A stretch of 32,816 nt of DNA from Clostridia bacterium (GCA_017405765.1 JAFQZS010000010.1:1-32816), one strand, 5' to 3'; shown: positions 17,494 through 26,663, counted from the stretch's first letter. A program made the numbers and translations. Notes: generated by a model not told the origin, from the sequence alone.

Positions 17494-18552
17494 ATGTTTG
17501 AAATCGTTAAATACGGCGGACTCTTGGGTAAAGCCGCGGGAGTTTATGCAAAGCGCATAACAAGCGAGCAGTTTGCCGAGATGAAGCAGAAAACATCAGC
17601 CGAAGAGATCGTTGCGCAGCTCAAATCCCACAAGGGATACAGCGACGTTCTTTCGGAGTTCTCGGAACGGGGCTTCGACCGCGAGGCGCTTGAACGAAAG
17701 CTTTCCATGACGATCGAGCAGGATTTCGGGATGCTGTACCGCTATACGACGCAGAGCGACGCGGACCTTCTTAAATATTTCGTCATACAGAACGACGTTG
17801 AGCAGATACTGAAATATGTGCGCCTTCTTCAGGCTAAAAAAACGGAAACATATTCATATGAGCCGACGAGCTTTATAACTCATCTGTCGCGTCTGGAGTT
17901 TTCGAAGTTCAAAACGAGCCAGACGCTCGACGAATTTATCGAATCATTGTCGCAGACTCCGTATTACAGTATCATGCTTCCGTATAAGACAAAGGAAGGC
18001 TTTGATTATACGCATCTTGAGGGAGCGCTGATGACATTCCTTTTCAAAAAGTTCTTAAAGCTCATAGAAGGCCACAAGGACCCCGGCGTAAGAAAAGAGC
18101 TTTCCAAGTTCGTAAAGACCTTTATAGATATGAAGAACTTTACGAATGTGCTCAGATGCCTCTACGTCGGACAGGACAGACAGTCCATTTACGGATATCT
18201 TCTCCCCTTCTCGTCCGACACGGCGGCAAAGCAGCTTGTGAATTCCATGATAAACGCCCATTCCTACGACGAGGGACTTGCGCTTCTTATGGATTCGCCG
18301 TACAAGAAGTATTTTGATACGGGCGCAGACGAAGGCTCGAAATTTATCGAAAGCTACTATCTTGAATACGAGTACAAATTCGCAAAGAAGACTATAACGA
18401 GCCTTACGCCCAGCGTGGCGCTCGTAGTCGCGTACCTCGTATATAAAGACCTCGAGGTTAAGAATATAATCCATCTTATCGAGGCGAAAAGTTATGATCT
18501 GACCACTGAAGAAATGGAGCGTTTCTTCATCGGCGCAAAGAAAGCGGGGTGA
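17494..18552 (+). CDS. ntpC: V-type ATP synthase subunit C
   Basis: Funnel-shaped central-stalk adaptor linking the rotating shaft (D/F) to the membrane K ring. The 352-residue length is normal, and the protein is largely helical. Recognisable features include YAKRITSEQFAEM near residues 18-30 and repeated short motifs of the type LLKYFVIQNDVEQI and IDMKNFTNVLRC typical of the three-repeat vATP-synt_AC39 fold. AGGTGA precedes the ATG. The gap to the following subunit I gene is only six bases. Its position upstream of subunit I differs from the E. hirae operon, where C follows E. Confidence 0.9.
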   Translation: MFEIVKYGGLLGKAAGVYAKRITSEQFAEMKQKTSAEEIVAQLKSHKGYSDVLSEFSERGFDREALERKLSMTIEQDFGMLYRYTTQSDADLLKYFVIQNDVEQILKYVRLLQAKKTETYSYEPTSFITHLSRLEFSKFKTSQTLDEFIESLSQTPYYSIMLPYKTKEGFDYTHLEGALMTFLFKKFLKLIEGHKDPGVRKELSKFVKTFIDMKNFTNVLRCLYVGQDRQSIYGYLLPFSSDTAAKQLVNSMINAHSYDEGLALLMDSPYKKYFDTGADEGSKFIESYYLEYEYKFAKKTITSLTPSVALVVAYLVYKDLEVKNIIHLIEAKSYDLTTEEMERFFIGAKKAG

Positions 18553-18558
18553 TATTTT

Positions 18559-20481
18559 ATGTCTGTTGAAAAAATGCAGCTCGTACACGTTTTAGGCAGC
18601 ATGGACATGTTCCCGCGCGCAGCCGACATCTTGTGCGACACGCGCAATTTTCATCCCGAGAACACGAAGGAGTTTTTGGGGAAGTTTGAAAACATCGTGC
18701 CGTTCGAGTCGAGAAATCCTTACGATCACACGCTTTCGCTTGCTTTGGAGTCGCTTTCTTTAGCCTCTCTAAAGCCGCAGAAGAAAGACTTCTCGGCCGT
18801 TTCGAAAAGCGACCGCGAGATCGAGCTTTACTTTGAAGACGTGCGCGACTATTATCTCGAGCTGGGAAAGAAAAAGGACGACTACGCTTCCGCCATTTCA
18901 AAAAGCGAGTACGCCATAGGCTTTTTAGAGCCGTTAGGCTCTCTCGACGTTCCCGTTTCAAAGCTTGTAAGCTTTGAATACATAGCCGTAAGATTCGGCA
19001 AGATGCCCGTTTCGAGCAACGAAAAATACAAGCTCTTCATAATGGAGAACGAAGACGTGTTCTTCTTCCCCTTTAAGGAGGACAAGGAAAGCGTTTACGG
19101 CATGTACATAGCGCCTACGGCGTCTATAGAAAAGGCGGACGCGGTGTTCGACTCATTGGGATTTGAGCGGCTGCCCTCGGGAGAGGAATATGACGCCGCC
19201 CCGAAAGAGACTATAGAGATGCTCGGCCGCGACATCGAAAAGATGAAAGAAAGCATCACAGCCCTTGAAAACGAGGGGCGCGAATATGCCGAAAAGAACG
19301 GCGAAACGATGCTTACGCTCTATGCAAAGACGCGCCACGATTTCGAGGTATATAAGCTTATGTGCCATGCGGCGCACTCCGAAAGCACGTTCTACCTTGT
19401 GGGCTGGGTGCCGAAAAGAAACGCCGACGCTCTCAAAGCCTCGTTTGAAAGCGAGGAGGCGCTTATGTGCAACTTCGTTACGGACAGAGACGAGGAGATA
19501 GAGTGCCCCGATATAATGCCGCCCACGAAGCTTAGAAACTTCGCGCTGTTTAGGCCGTTCGAGGCGTTCCTTAAAATGTACGCGCTTCCGTCTTACAACG
19601 AGATGGACCCCACTCCCCTTCTTGCGATAGCATATTCCATACTCTTCGGCGTGATGTTCGGAGACGTGGGACAGGGAGCGGTGCTCTTTATAGCCGGTCT
19701 TATCTTCGGCTTTGTAAAGAAAAGAACTCTCGGAAAGATAATAGCGTGCGTAGGCGTGTTCTCGATAATATTCGGCTTCGTATACGGAAGCTTCTTCGGA
19801 TACGAGGACATAATACACGGCCCGTTCCACGCGATGGAGCATATAAGCTTCACGCTTACGGGATCGGTAATTCTCGGCATGGTGATGGTAGTGTTTATGA
19901 TAATCTTAAATATCATAAACGGTTTCCGTCAGAAGAACTTTGAAAAAGTTGTATTTTCGTCGAACGGCTTTGCCGGACTTGCGCTCTACGTGGGCATAAT
20001 CGCGGTAATACTTCTTCTTTTCAATCTCGGCGCAAATCTGCTTTCACCGTGGTTCATCGTTGTGTTCATCGTTATACCGCTTATCCTCATATGGTTCAGA
20101 GAGCCTCTTTCGCACTTATGCCTGCGAAGGAAGTGGAAGCCCGAGGACAAGGCGATGTATTTCGTTGAAAACTTCTTTGAGCTTATCGACGTTCTGCTTT
20201 CGGCTCTTACTAATACGCTGTCCTTCATAAGAGTCGGGGCGTTCGCACTCAATCACGTCGGTATGATGATGGTCGTTTTCATACTGGCAGAGCAGGCCAA
20301 CGGAGGTCAGAACATGGCCGTTGTCGTTATCGGCAACATCTTTGTAATGGCCCTTGAGGGTCTTTTGGTTGGCATACAGGTACTCAGGCTCAACTATTAT
20401 GAGTTCTTCTCACGTTTCTACGAAGGAAACGGCCGAGCGTTTGAACCTGTTAGCATAAAATACAATAAAAACAACATTTAG
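18559..20481 (+). CDS. ntpI: V-type ATP synthase subunit I (a subunit)
   Basis: Stator membrane subunit that provides the ion path next to the K ring. The 640 residues divide into a cytoplasmic half (1 to about 330) with coiled-coil segments around 90-120 and 215-250, and a membrane half with about seven to eight helices from residue 350 onward. NEMDPTPLLAIAYSILFGVM (347-366) opens the membrane domain. The essential arginine facing the K-ring carboxylate is seen as Arg558 in SFIRVGAFALNH (555-566). The conserved C-terminal stretch LNYYEFFSRFYEGNG (611-625) is intact. The gene is full length and closely packed in the operon. Confidence 0.96.
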   Translation: MSVEKMQLVHVLGSMDMFPRAADILCDTRNFHPENTKEFLGKFENIVPFESRNPYDHTLSLALESLSLASLKPQKKDFSAVSKSDREIELYFEDVRDYYLELGKKKDDYASAISKSEYAIGFLEPLGSLDVPVSKLVSFEYIAVRFGKMPVSSNEKYKLFIMENEDVFFFPFKEDKESVYGMYIAPTASIEKADAVFDSLGFERLPSGEEYDAAPKETIEMLGRDIEKMKESITALENEGREYAEKNGETMLTLYAKTRHDFEVYKLMCHAAHSESTFYLVGWVPKRNADALKASFESEEALMCNFVTDRDEEIECPDIMPPTKLRNFALFRPFEAFLKMYALPSYNEMDPTPLLAIAYSILFGVMFGDVGQGAVLFIAGLIFGFVKKRTLGKIIACVGVFSIIFGFVYGSFFGYEDIIHGPFHAMEHISFTLTGSVILGMVMVVFMIILNIINGFRQKNFEKVVFSSNGFAGLALYVGIIAVILLLFNLGANLLSPWFIVVFIVIPLILIWFREPLSHLCLRRKWKPEDKAMYFVENFFELIDVLLSALTNTLSFIRVGAFALNHVGMMMVVFILAEQANGGQNMAVVVIGNIFVMALEGLLVGIQVLRLNYYEFFSRFYEGNGRAFEPVSIKYNKNNI

Positions 20482-20494
20482 GAGGAATTTTATC

Positions 20495-20932
20495 ATGGAG
20501 TACATTCTTTTATTAGTAGTAGCAGCAATAATAGTTATGCCTGCAATACTTATAGGCAAGCGCATCTTAACGGGTAAAAAAGCAAAGTACGCAATGGTAG
20601 CAAACGTAGCGGCGATACTCGCCATCTGCGCTCTCACCGTAGCTGGTCCTTTAGGAAACATCGCACTGGCTGCAGGCTCGGCTGCCGGCGCTGACGTAGC
20701 GGCTCTCATCGCAGCAAGCGGCAACGCATTCATAGGCGCAGGCCTCGCGGTAGGTCTTGCCTGCGTAGGCGCAGGTATCGCAGTTGCAAGCTCGGCTTCC
20801 ACCGCAATAAGCGCAATGACCGAGAATTCCAGCATCATGGGACGCGCGCTCATCTTCGTTGCTCTTGGCGAAGGTATTGCTATCTACGGTCTTCTTATCG
20901 CGATCCAGATCATCAACAAGATCCCGCTTTGA
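20495..20932 (+). CDS. ntpK: V-type ATPase membrane rotor proteolipid subunit K
   Basis: Rotor ring subunit of 145 residues with four predicted helices (about 3-20, 33-58, 76-100 and 117-140). Only the second helical pair has the glycine-rich proteolipid pattern (GAGLAVGLACVGAGIAV, then FVALGEGIAIYGLLIAI) with one ion-binding carboxylate, Glu126. The first pair lacks both the glycine pattern and a carboxylate, so each monomer should carry one site. The Thr-Gln and Gln ligands known for Na+ in E. hirae NtpK are not apparent, so the coupling ion is undetermined. A very strong site, AGGAGGA, precedes the ATG, consistent with the many copies needed per complex. Confidence 0.93.
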   Translation: MEYILLLVVAAIIVMPAILIGKRILTGKKAKYAMVANVAAILAICALTVAGPLGNIALAAGSAAGADVAALIAASGNAFIGAGLAVGLACVGAGIAVASSASTAISAMTENSSIMGRALIFVALGEGIAIYGLLIAIQIINKIPL

Positions 20933-20954
20933 TCTATCGCAAAAGGAGGCTGTT

Positions 20955-21263
20955 ATGCGTTATTATCTTTTAAGCGATAATATCGATACCCTTACGGGTA
21001 TGCGCCTTGTCGGTATAGAGGGCGAGATCGTAAACGACGCAGACACTCTTTCAAAGAGGATAGACGCGCTCACCCGCGATCCCGACGTTGCAGTTATACT
21101 TCTTACCGACACGGTAAACAATATGTGCAAAGAAAAGCTTATAAATATAAAGCTTAACTATAAACAGCCTTTGATTGTTGTTATACCCGACAGACACGGT
21201 CGCGGAAGCTTGAGCGATTCTATAACATCGTATGTTAAAGATGCGGTCGGATTAAAGATTTGA
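20955..21263 (+). CDS. V-type ATP synthase subunit F
   Basis: Small central-shaft subunit (NtpG in E. hirae naming) that binds subunit D. The 102-residue protein begins MRYYLLSDNIDTLTGMRLVG, the usual Rossmann-like start, and contains VAVILLTDTV and PLIVVIPDRHG. The start was moved downstream of a longer open frame because AAAAGGAGG lies immediately before this ATG and the longer N-terminus overlaps subunit K and is not family-like. Gaps of 22 and 11 bases to its neighbours support co-transcription. Confidence 0.93.
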   Translation: MRYYLLSDNIDTLTGMRLVGIEGEIVNDADTLSKRIDALTRDPDVAVILLTDTVNNMCKEKLINIKLNYKQPLIVVIPDRHGRGSLSDSITSYVKDAVGLKI

Positions 21264-21274
21264 GGTGAAGATAA

Positions 21275-21889
21275 ATGAGCGAAGAAAACATTGCCCGCAG
21301 CGGTAACGCAAAGCTTGAGCGTTTTATCGAAACCGTACGCGCCGAGGCCGAAAAGCGCCGCGACGAAATATTAGCGCAAACAAAGGCTCTTACAGATGAA
21401 AAGATAGCGGTTGAACGCGATAAAATAGAACGCGAGATCTCTGCCTACCTTTTTGAAGAACAGGAAAAACTCGACGCAAGATATAAGCAAACGCTCTCAA
21501 AAGTCAATTTTGACGGCAGGCGTATGCTCCTTACAAAGCGCGAAGAGGTCATTGGTTCGGTCTTTGACGAAGTAAAGGCAAAGCTTAGGGAATATGCGAA
21601 AACCGATGAATACAAGGCCTACGTTGTAGGCCGCGTAAAGGCGGCGAAAGCCGATATGGGCGAAGGCAGCGTGGCTATAACCTTGCGTCCCGACGATAAG
21701 GCGCTTGCAGACGAGGTCAGGGCAGCGTGGGGCGACGGCGCAGAGATAAAGTTCTCGGGCGCCATTGAGAACGGGGGCGTTATGATCGCCTCCCCCGAAA
21801 AGCAGATCGTAGTTGACGAGACCTTTGACAAAAAGCTTGTCGAAGCACAAAGCGATTTCGTTAAGACGAGCGGCTTGTATTTCGGCTGA
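21275..21889 (+). CDS. ntpE: V-type ATP synthase subunit E
   Basis: Peripheral-stalk subunit that pairs with the H/G-like subunit and binds the top of the A3B3 head. The 204 residues consist of a long charged helix (about 10-95, Glu/Lys/Ala/Arg-rich) followed by a globular C-terminal domain containing GAIENGGVMIASPEKQIVVD (about 161-180), the best conserved motif of the family. GAGGTGA precedes the ATG. In this operon it lies after F and directly before A. Confidence 0.92.
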   Translation: MSEENIARSGNAKLERFIETVRAEAEKRRDEILAQTKALTDEKIAVERDKIEREISAYLFEEQEKLDARYKQTLSKVNFDGRRMLLTKREEVIGSVFDEVKAKLREYAKTDEYKAYVVGRVKAAKADMGEGSVAITLRPDDKALADEVRAAWGDGAEIKFSGAIENGGVMIASPEKQIVVDETFDKKLVEAQSDFVKTSGLYFG

Positions 21890-21923
21890 TATAAGGCCAA
21901 TAAGATAAAGCAGGTGTATAATT

Positions 21924-23717
21924 ATGTCTAATGAAACATCAGTAAAGATTTACGGTATAAACGGCCCTGTCGTTACCGTTGAAAGCAACGATGTCCTTAA
22001 AATGTCCGAAATGGTCTATGTCGGAAACGAGAACCTCATCGGCGAGGTTATCGGTATCGGAGACGACTACTCGATAATCCAGGTCTACGAGTCTACGACG
22101 GGCATACGTCCCGGCGAGCCCGTAACAACAACGGGACGCTCGATGTCTTTAAAGCTCGGCCCCGGCATAGTTTCAAACATTTTCGACGGCATCCTCCGTC
22201 CCCTCCTTCGTATAAAAGAGGAGTCGGGAGCTTTCATTGACCGCGGTATAAACATCGACGCCCTCGATCACGAACGTCTTTTCGACGTTACGGTCAAGGT
22301 CGAAAAGGGCCAAACAGTCAAAAGCGGCGATATCTTCTGCACTTGCCCCGAAACTCCGCTTATCGAGCACCGCTGCATGGTGCCGAACGGTATCGAGGGC
22401 GAAGTAGTGGAAGTAGTGCCGAACGGTCAGTATAATGTTGATACGGAAATAATCAAAGTAAAAACTCCTTCGGGAGATATAGTCGCTCTTCCCATGTGGC
22501 AGGAATGGCCTATAAGAGTGCCGCGCCCGTTTGAAAAGCGCATACCGATAGATACGCCGCTCGTAACGGGCCAGCGCGTTATCGACACGCTCTTCCCCAT
22601 CGCCAAGGGCGGCTGCGCCGCTATCCCCGGCGGTTTCGGTACGGGCAAAACGATGACTCAGCACCAGCTTGCAAAGTGGTGCGACGCAGACATCATAGTA
22701 TACGTAGGCTGCGGCGAGCGCGGAAACGAGATGACGCAGGTACTCGACGAGTTCGCAGAGCTTATCGACCCTAAGTCAAACGAAAAGCTCACGAACCGTA
22801 CCGTGCTTATTGCAAATACGTCAAACATGCCTGTTGCCGCGCGTGAGGCTTCTATCTACACGGGCATAACCTTGGGCGAGTTCTACCGCGACATGGGCTA
22901 CCACGTTGCAATAATGGCCGACTCCACCTCGCGCTGGGCCGAGGCCCTTCGTGAGATATCCGGACGACTTGAGGAAATGCCCGCCGAGGAAGGTTACCCC
23001 GCATATCTCCCCTCGCGTCTGGCGGCCTTCTACGAGCGCGCAGGCTTCGTTCACGCGCTTTCGGGACAGGACGGTTCGGTATCTATAATCGGCGCCGTAT
23101 CCCCGCAGGGCGGCGACTTCTCTGAGCCCGTAACGCAGAATACGCAGAGATTTACGCGCTGCTTCTGGGCGCTTGATAAGCAGCTTGCATATGCGCGTCA
23201 CTATCCGTCGATAAACTGGCTGCAAAGCTACAGCGAATATTTTACCGACCTCGCTCCGTGGTTCTCTGATAAGGTAAACGAAAAATTTGCTCCCTACCGC
23301 ACGCGCCTCATGGCACTTTTACAGGAAGAGAGCAGACTTATGGAAATAGTTAAGCTCATCGGCGGCGACTTTTTGCCCGACGATCAGAAGCTTATCATTG
23401 AGATCGCAAGAGTAATAAGAGTCGGATTCCTTCAGCAGAACGCGTTCCACGCAAGCGATACATACGTTCCCCTTGAAAAGCAGTTCAAGATGATGGAGGT
23501 TATCGTTTACCTTTACAATGCGGCGCTTGAGCTTGTCGGCATGAGCGTTCCGATGTCCGTCATCCTCGGTTCAGGACTCTTTGAAAGTCTTATTAAGATC
23601 AAATACGACGTTCCGAACGATCAGATCGAGCTTATCGACGGCTATAAGACGCAGATAGACGAGTTCGTAGAAAAGACGAAAAAGGAGTATGCGAACATAT
23701 TAACATTGAATATTTAG
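21924..23717 (+). CDS. ntpA: V-type ATP synthase catalytic subunit A
   Basis: Catalytic nucleotide-binding subunit, present three times in the A3B3 head. The 597-residue protein has the N-terminal beta-barrel ([11 protein letters not shown], 9-19), the non-homologous insert characteristic of A subunits (about 110-200), the P-loop GGFGTGKT (236-243), the catalytic glutamate in GERGNE (264-269), and [21 protein letters not shown]-like sequence after it. AGGTG precedes the ATG. The last five codons (LTLNI) run past a position where a TGA would be formed by a single base change at 23701; the ntpB start lies at the same spot. Confidence 0.96.
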   Translation: MSNETSVKIYGINGPVVTVESNDVLKMSEMVYVGNENLIGEVIGIGDDYSIIQVYESTTGIRPGEPVTTTGRSMSLKLGPGIVSNIFDGILRPLLRIKEESGAFIDRGINIDALDHERLFDVTVKVEKGQTVKSGDIFCTCPETPLIEHRCMVPNGIEGEVVEVVPNGQYNVDTEIIKVKTPSGDIVALPMWQEWPIRVPRPFEKRIPIDTPLVTGQRVIDTLFPIAKGGCAAIPGGFGTGKTMTQHQLAKWCDADIIVYVGCGERGNEMTQVLDEFAELIDPKSNEKLTNRTVLIANTSNMPVAAREASIYTGITLGEFYRDMGYHVAIMADSTSRWAEALREISGRLEEMPAEEGYPAYLPSRLAAFYERAGFVHALSGQDGSVSIIGAVSPQGGDFSEPVTQNTQRFTRCFWALDKQLAYARHYPSINWLQSYSEYFTDLAPWFSDKVNEKFAPYRTRLMALLQEESRLMEIVKLIGGDFLPDDQKLIIEIARVIRVGFLQQNAFHASDTYVPLEKQFKMMEVIVYLYNAALELVGMSVPMSVILGSGLFESLIKIKYDVPNDQIELIDGYKTQIDEFVEKTKKEYANILTLNI

Positions 23718-25111
23718 GACTTAGTGAGATAAACGGTCCGCTTATCGCTATTGACAACGTAAAGGGCGCATCCTTTGAGGAAATGGTCGAGATAGCCGTT
23801 GAAGGCGGCGAGAACCGCATGGGCCGTATCGTACAGATGTACGGCGACAAGGCTATCGTTCAGGTGTTCGAGGGTACGAGCGGTCTTTCGAGAAAGAACA
23901 CGCGCGCCCGCTTTACGGGCAAGCCCATGGAAATGCCGGTATCGCGCGAGCTTCTCGGCCGCGTATTCGACGGCGCAGGCCGCCCGATAGACGGACTTGG
24001 CGAGATATTCGCCGAAAAGCGCGTAGATGTAAACGGAAAGCCTATAAATCCGGCTGCCCGCACATATCCGCGTAACTATATAAGAAGCGGCATATCTACG
24101 ATAGACGCGCTTTCTACCATCATCCGCGGACAGAAGCTGCCCATATTCTCCGGCGCAGGTATGCCCCACGACCAGTTGGCCGTTCAGATAGTTAAGCAGG
24201 CTCAGATAATGGGCTCCGGCGAGGAATCGAGCGAGGACTTCGCTATAGTATTCGCCGCAATGGGCGTTAAAAACGACGTTGCCGACTACTTTAGAAGAAG
24301 CTTTGAGGAAAGCGGCGTTTTGGAGCGCGTTTCCATGTTCTTAAACCTCTCGAACGACCCCATAGTCGAGCGTATACTTACTCCGCTCTGCGCGCTCACC
24401 GCGGCGGAATACCTTGCGTTCGACCTCGGTATGCAGATACTCGTTATCATGACCGACATGACCTCCTACGCAGAGGCGCTGCGTGAGTTCTCGTCGTCAA
24501 AGGGCGAGATCCCCGGCCGTAAGGGTTATCCGGGCTATCTTTACTCCAACCTTGCAACGCTTTATGAGAGAGCGGGCATCATACAGGGCTCCAAGGGCTC
24601 CATAACCCAGATCCCGATACTTACGATGCCCAACGACGATATAACGCACCCCGTTCCCGACCTTACGGGATACATCACCGAGGGGCAGATAGTTCTTGAC
24701 AGAACGCTCGACCAGTCGGGTATATATCCGCCCATCTCCGTGCTTCCGTCGCTTTCGCGACTTATGAAGGACGGTATCGGTAAGGGCTTTACGCGCGAGG
24801 ACCATCCTCCCCTGTCGAACCAGCTCTTCTCCGCTTACGCAAAGGTAATGGACGCGCGTTCGCTCGCGTCGGTAATCGGCGCCGACGAGCTTTCGGAGAA
24901 CGATAAGAAGTATCTCGAATTCGGCCGTCAGTTCGAAGAGCGCTTTGTAACGCAGGGCATAAACGAGAACCGCACTACGGAGTATTCGCTCGACTTAGGC
25001 TGGGAGCTTCTTACGCTCTTGCCCGAAAGCGAGCTTGACCGTATCGATAAGGAGCTGCTTGCTAAGTATTACAAGAAGCAAAACACCACACAGCCCAGGA
25101 GTGATGCGTAA
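23699..25111 (+). CDS. ntpB: V-type ATP synthase regulatory subunit B, probable ATT start
   Basis: Non-catalytic head subunit. The P-loop is replaced by [11 protein letters not shown] (about 151-161), as expected for B, and the sequence continues normally to a 3' end that overlaps ntpD. The conserved N-terminal strand [18 protein letters not shown] is encoded from 23708, but this frame contains no ATG, GTG, TTG or CTG between its upstream stop (23645) and that strand. The first ATG (23783) would delete about 28 residues of the beta-barrel and give 442 residues, shorter than the usual 455-465. I chose ATT at 23699, which has AAGGAG 11 bases upstream and gives 470 residues. A sequencing error changing ATG to ATT is the main alternative. 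The family assignment is certain; the start is inference. Confidence 0.9.
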   Translation: MNIEYLGLSEINGPLIAIDNVKGASFEEMVEIAVEGGENRMGRIVQMYGDKAIVQVFEGTSGLSRKNTRARFTGKPMEMPVSRELLGRVFDGAGRPIDGLGEIFAEKRVDVNGKPINPAARTYPRNYIRSGISTIDALSTIIRGQKLPIFSGAGMPHDQLAVQIVKQAQIMGSGEESSEDFAIVFAAMGVKNDVADYFRRSFEESGVLERVSMFLNLSNDPIVERILTPLCALTAAEYLAFDLGMQILVIMTDMTSYAEALREFSSSKGEIPGRKGYPGYLYSNLATLYERAGIIQGSKGSITQIPILTMPNDDITHPVPDLTGYITEGQIVLDRTLDQSGIYPPISVLPSLSRLMKDGIGKGFTREDHPPLSNQLFSAYAKVMDARSLASVIGADELSENDKKYLEFGRQFEERFVTQGINENRTTEYSLDLGWELLTLLPESELDRIDKELLAKYYKKQNTTQPRSDA

Positions 25112-25722
25112 TGGATATGTCCCTGTTCCCAACGAAAAGTAATCTCATGAAGGCTAAGCATTCGCTTGAGCTTGCCCAGTTAGGCTATGAGCTTATGGAC
25201 AAAAAGCGCGTTGTCTTAGTTAAAGAAATGATGTCGCTTTTCGACGATGCAAAGGCCATACAGGCAGAGATAGACGATACCTTTGCCGAAGCTTACCGCG
25301 CGCTTCAGATAGCGTTCATCTCGCTCGGCGTATCGCATGAGATAGCGCTTTCCGTGCCGGTGGACGACTCGCTGGAGCTAAAATACAGAAGCGTAATGGG
25401 TATCGAGATACCTACGCTTAGAAGCACCCAGTCGGCTCCGGGCATATACTACGGCCTTTCATCGAGCAACTCGTTACTTGACGAGGCGTATATGAAGTTT
25501 CGTAAGGTAAAGGAGCTCACCTTGAAGCTTGCCGAGATCGAGAACAGCATATACCGCCTTGCGACTAACGTAAAAAAGGTGCAAAAGCGCACAAACGCGC
25601 TTTCGAATATCATTATCCCCCGCTATACGCAGGTGATATACGATATTTCAAACGCACTTGAGGAAAAAGAGCGCGAGGAGTTTTCAAGACTGAAGGTAAT
25701 AAAGAACACCAAGCAGAAATAA
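25111..25722 (+). CDS. ntpD: V-type ATP synthase subunit D
   Basis: Central rotor shaft subunit, functionally like gamma of F-type enzymes. The 203-residue protein is mainly two long helices forming an antiparallel coiled coil: residues 10-75 (NLMKAKHSLELAQLGYELM...) and about 130-195, with the conserved RTNALSNIIIPRY motif. Its ATG shares a base with the ntpB stop (TAATG) and AGGAGTG lies ten bases upstream. It is the last gene of the operon and is followed by a strong terminator; no further ntp genes are present. Confidence 0.95.
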   Translation: MDMSLFPTKSNLMKAKHSLELAQLGYELMDKKRVVLVKEMMSLFDDAKAIQAEIDDTFAEAYRALQIAFISLGVSHEIALSVPVDDSLELKYRSVMGIEIPTLRSTQSAPGIYYGLSSSNSLLDEAYMKFRKVKELTLKLAEIENSIYRLATNVKKVQKRTNALSNIIIPRYTQVIYDISNALEEKEREEFSRLKVIKNTKQK

Positions 25723-25737
25723 GCAAAAAATATGCTT

Positions 25738-25771
25738 GCGGCGCGTCCCGTGGGACGCGCCGCATTTTTTT
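25738..25771 (+). terminator. Terminator of the V-type ATPase operon
   Basis: A perfect 12-base-pair GC-rich stem (25738-25749 with 25752-25763) is followed by seven T residues, 15 bases past the ntpD stop. Confidence 0.9.
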
Positions 25772-25785
25772 GCGACGCCGGGGCG

Positions 25786-26178
25786 GTTTAGAACGGAGTT
25801 CTATGATTCCTTTTCAATATACTTTTCTTTCTTTGCACTCGGTGTCCGCTGTAAGCGGGCTTTTTTAAACCTGCTTGTTTAATGCCGCCTATAACCAACG
25901 GGCACCAAAGACTTGGAGCGGCATTAAATAAGCAGGCGGCCTCATTTGTCATCCCGCGCGCCCCCTTTGTCATCCTGAGCGCAGCGAAGGATCTTTCTGC
26001 AATAAGATTCTTCGTCGCTTTGCTCCTCGACAATGACACGGGGGGAAGCCCCCCGCGAGGCGTGCCACCCCACACGGCAGGACGCCTCTCCCTACAGGTC
26101 ACCCAAAGGAGCGAAGCGATGCGGCGATCCGTCTCCCTATCCCAAAAACAAAAGAAACGCCGCGTCTGCGGCGTTTTT
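25786..26178. repeat. Mosaic of dispersed repeats replacing the end of an LRR gene
   Basis: From right to left: a terminator-like hairpin AAACGCCGC/GCGGCGTTT (26155-26163 and 26168-26176); a stretch with GGGGGG-AAG-CCCCCC near 26040; a repeat near 25968-25995 (TTTGTCATCCTGAGCGCAGC) of a type I recall as widespread between bacterial genes; a 17-base-pair stem-loop (25870-25936); and a TAGAAC/GTTCTA palindrome (25789-25803) related to those at both window ends. No transposase or target-site duplication was seen. Confidence 0.65.
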
Positions 26179-26663
26179 ACCAATCTCAGCGCGCTGCAGC
26201 GGTAAAACGCCCTCGCGCCTATGGACGTAACGCCCTCGGGAACGACTATCGAGGTAAGAGCCGTGCAATTATAGAACGCCTGCAAGCCGATAACGGTCAC
26301 GTTTGCGGGTATATTTATCGACTCAAGAGAGGTGCAGCCGTAAAACGCGGATGAGTCAATGTCTGTAAGGCCCTCGGGCAGATCAACGGACGCAAGCTCG
26401 CTGCAGTACGCAAACGCGCTGTGGCCGATGCTCGTCACCTCTCTGCCGCCTATCTCGTCGGGAATGTCCGCCGACGTCACTGTCGTGTCTGCGCCGGTTA
26501 TCGTTATCAGGCCGTCAAACACCTGATAGTAAAGATCACCGTTTTCTGCGGGGTACGTCATATCACCGCTCTGAACGTGCGTCGTGCCCGCCAGAGCCGC
26601 CGCAGGCAGCATGACCGCGATCATACATATTGCAATCAGCATACATATTAACTTGTTTTTCAT
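25788..26663 (-). CDS. BspA-like leucine-rich-repeat exoprotein, C-terminus replaced
   Basis: Secreted protein with a signal peptide (MKNKLICMLIAICMIAVM, cleavage near AALA) and then about four LRR_5 (BspA/Treponema type) repeats of the form AFYGCTSLESINIPANVTVI, ending at about residue 165. Relatives are cell-surface adhesins that continue for many more repeats and an anchor. Here the repeat stops mid-unit after FYRCSAL and the frame continues through dispersed repeats, giving a basic, low-quality tail of about 125 residues. The gene is therefore probably truncated, although an open frame persists. The start chosen has AGGAGAGGGAG upstream; an in-frame ATG 14 codons earlier lacks a site. Function is inferred from the repeats only. 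Confidence 0.75.
   Translation of the reverse strand: MKNKLICMLIAICMIAVMLPAAALAGTTHVQSGDMTYPAENGDLYYQVFDGLITITGADTTVTSADIPDEIGGREVTSIGHSAFAYCSELASVDLPEGLTDIDSSAFYGCTSLESINIPANVTVIGLQAFYNCTALTSIVVPEGVTSIGARAFYRCSALRLVKTPQTRRFFCFWDRETDRRIASLLWVTCRERRPAVWGGTPRGGLPPVSLSRSKATKNLIAERSFAALRMTKGARGMTNEAACLFNAAPSLWCPLVIGGIKQAGLKKPAYSGHRVQRKKSILKRNHRTPF
25870..25936. repeat. 17-bp stem-loop carrying a recurring 35-base motif
   Basis: CCTGCTT/AAGCAGG and TTAATGCCGC/GCGGCATTAA form a 17-base-pair stem with a small internal loop, enclosing about 29 bases. The motif at 25888-25922 matches 23-57 at 32 of 35 positions; the left-end copy lacks the flanking stem. Confidence 0.6.

Noticed and set aside
23645-23720. 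Programmed frameshift producing an ntpA-ntpB fusion
   Set aside because: No canonical slippery heptamer precedes the ntpA stop, and A and B are separate subunits in all known enzymes.
25786-26178. Insertion sequence in the LRR gene
   Set aside because: No transposase, terminal inverted repeats of IS type or target duplication could be seen; only short dispersed repeats.
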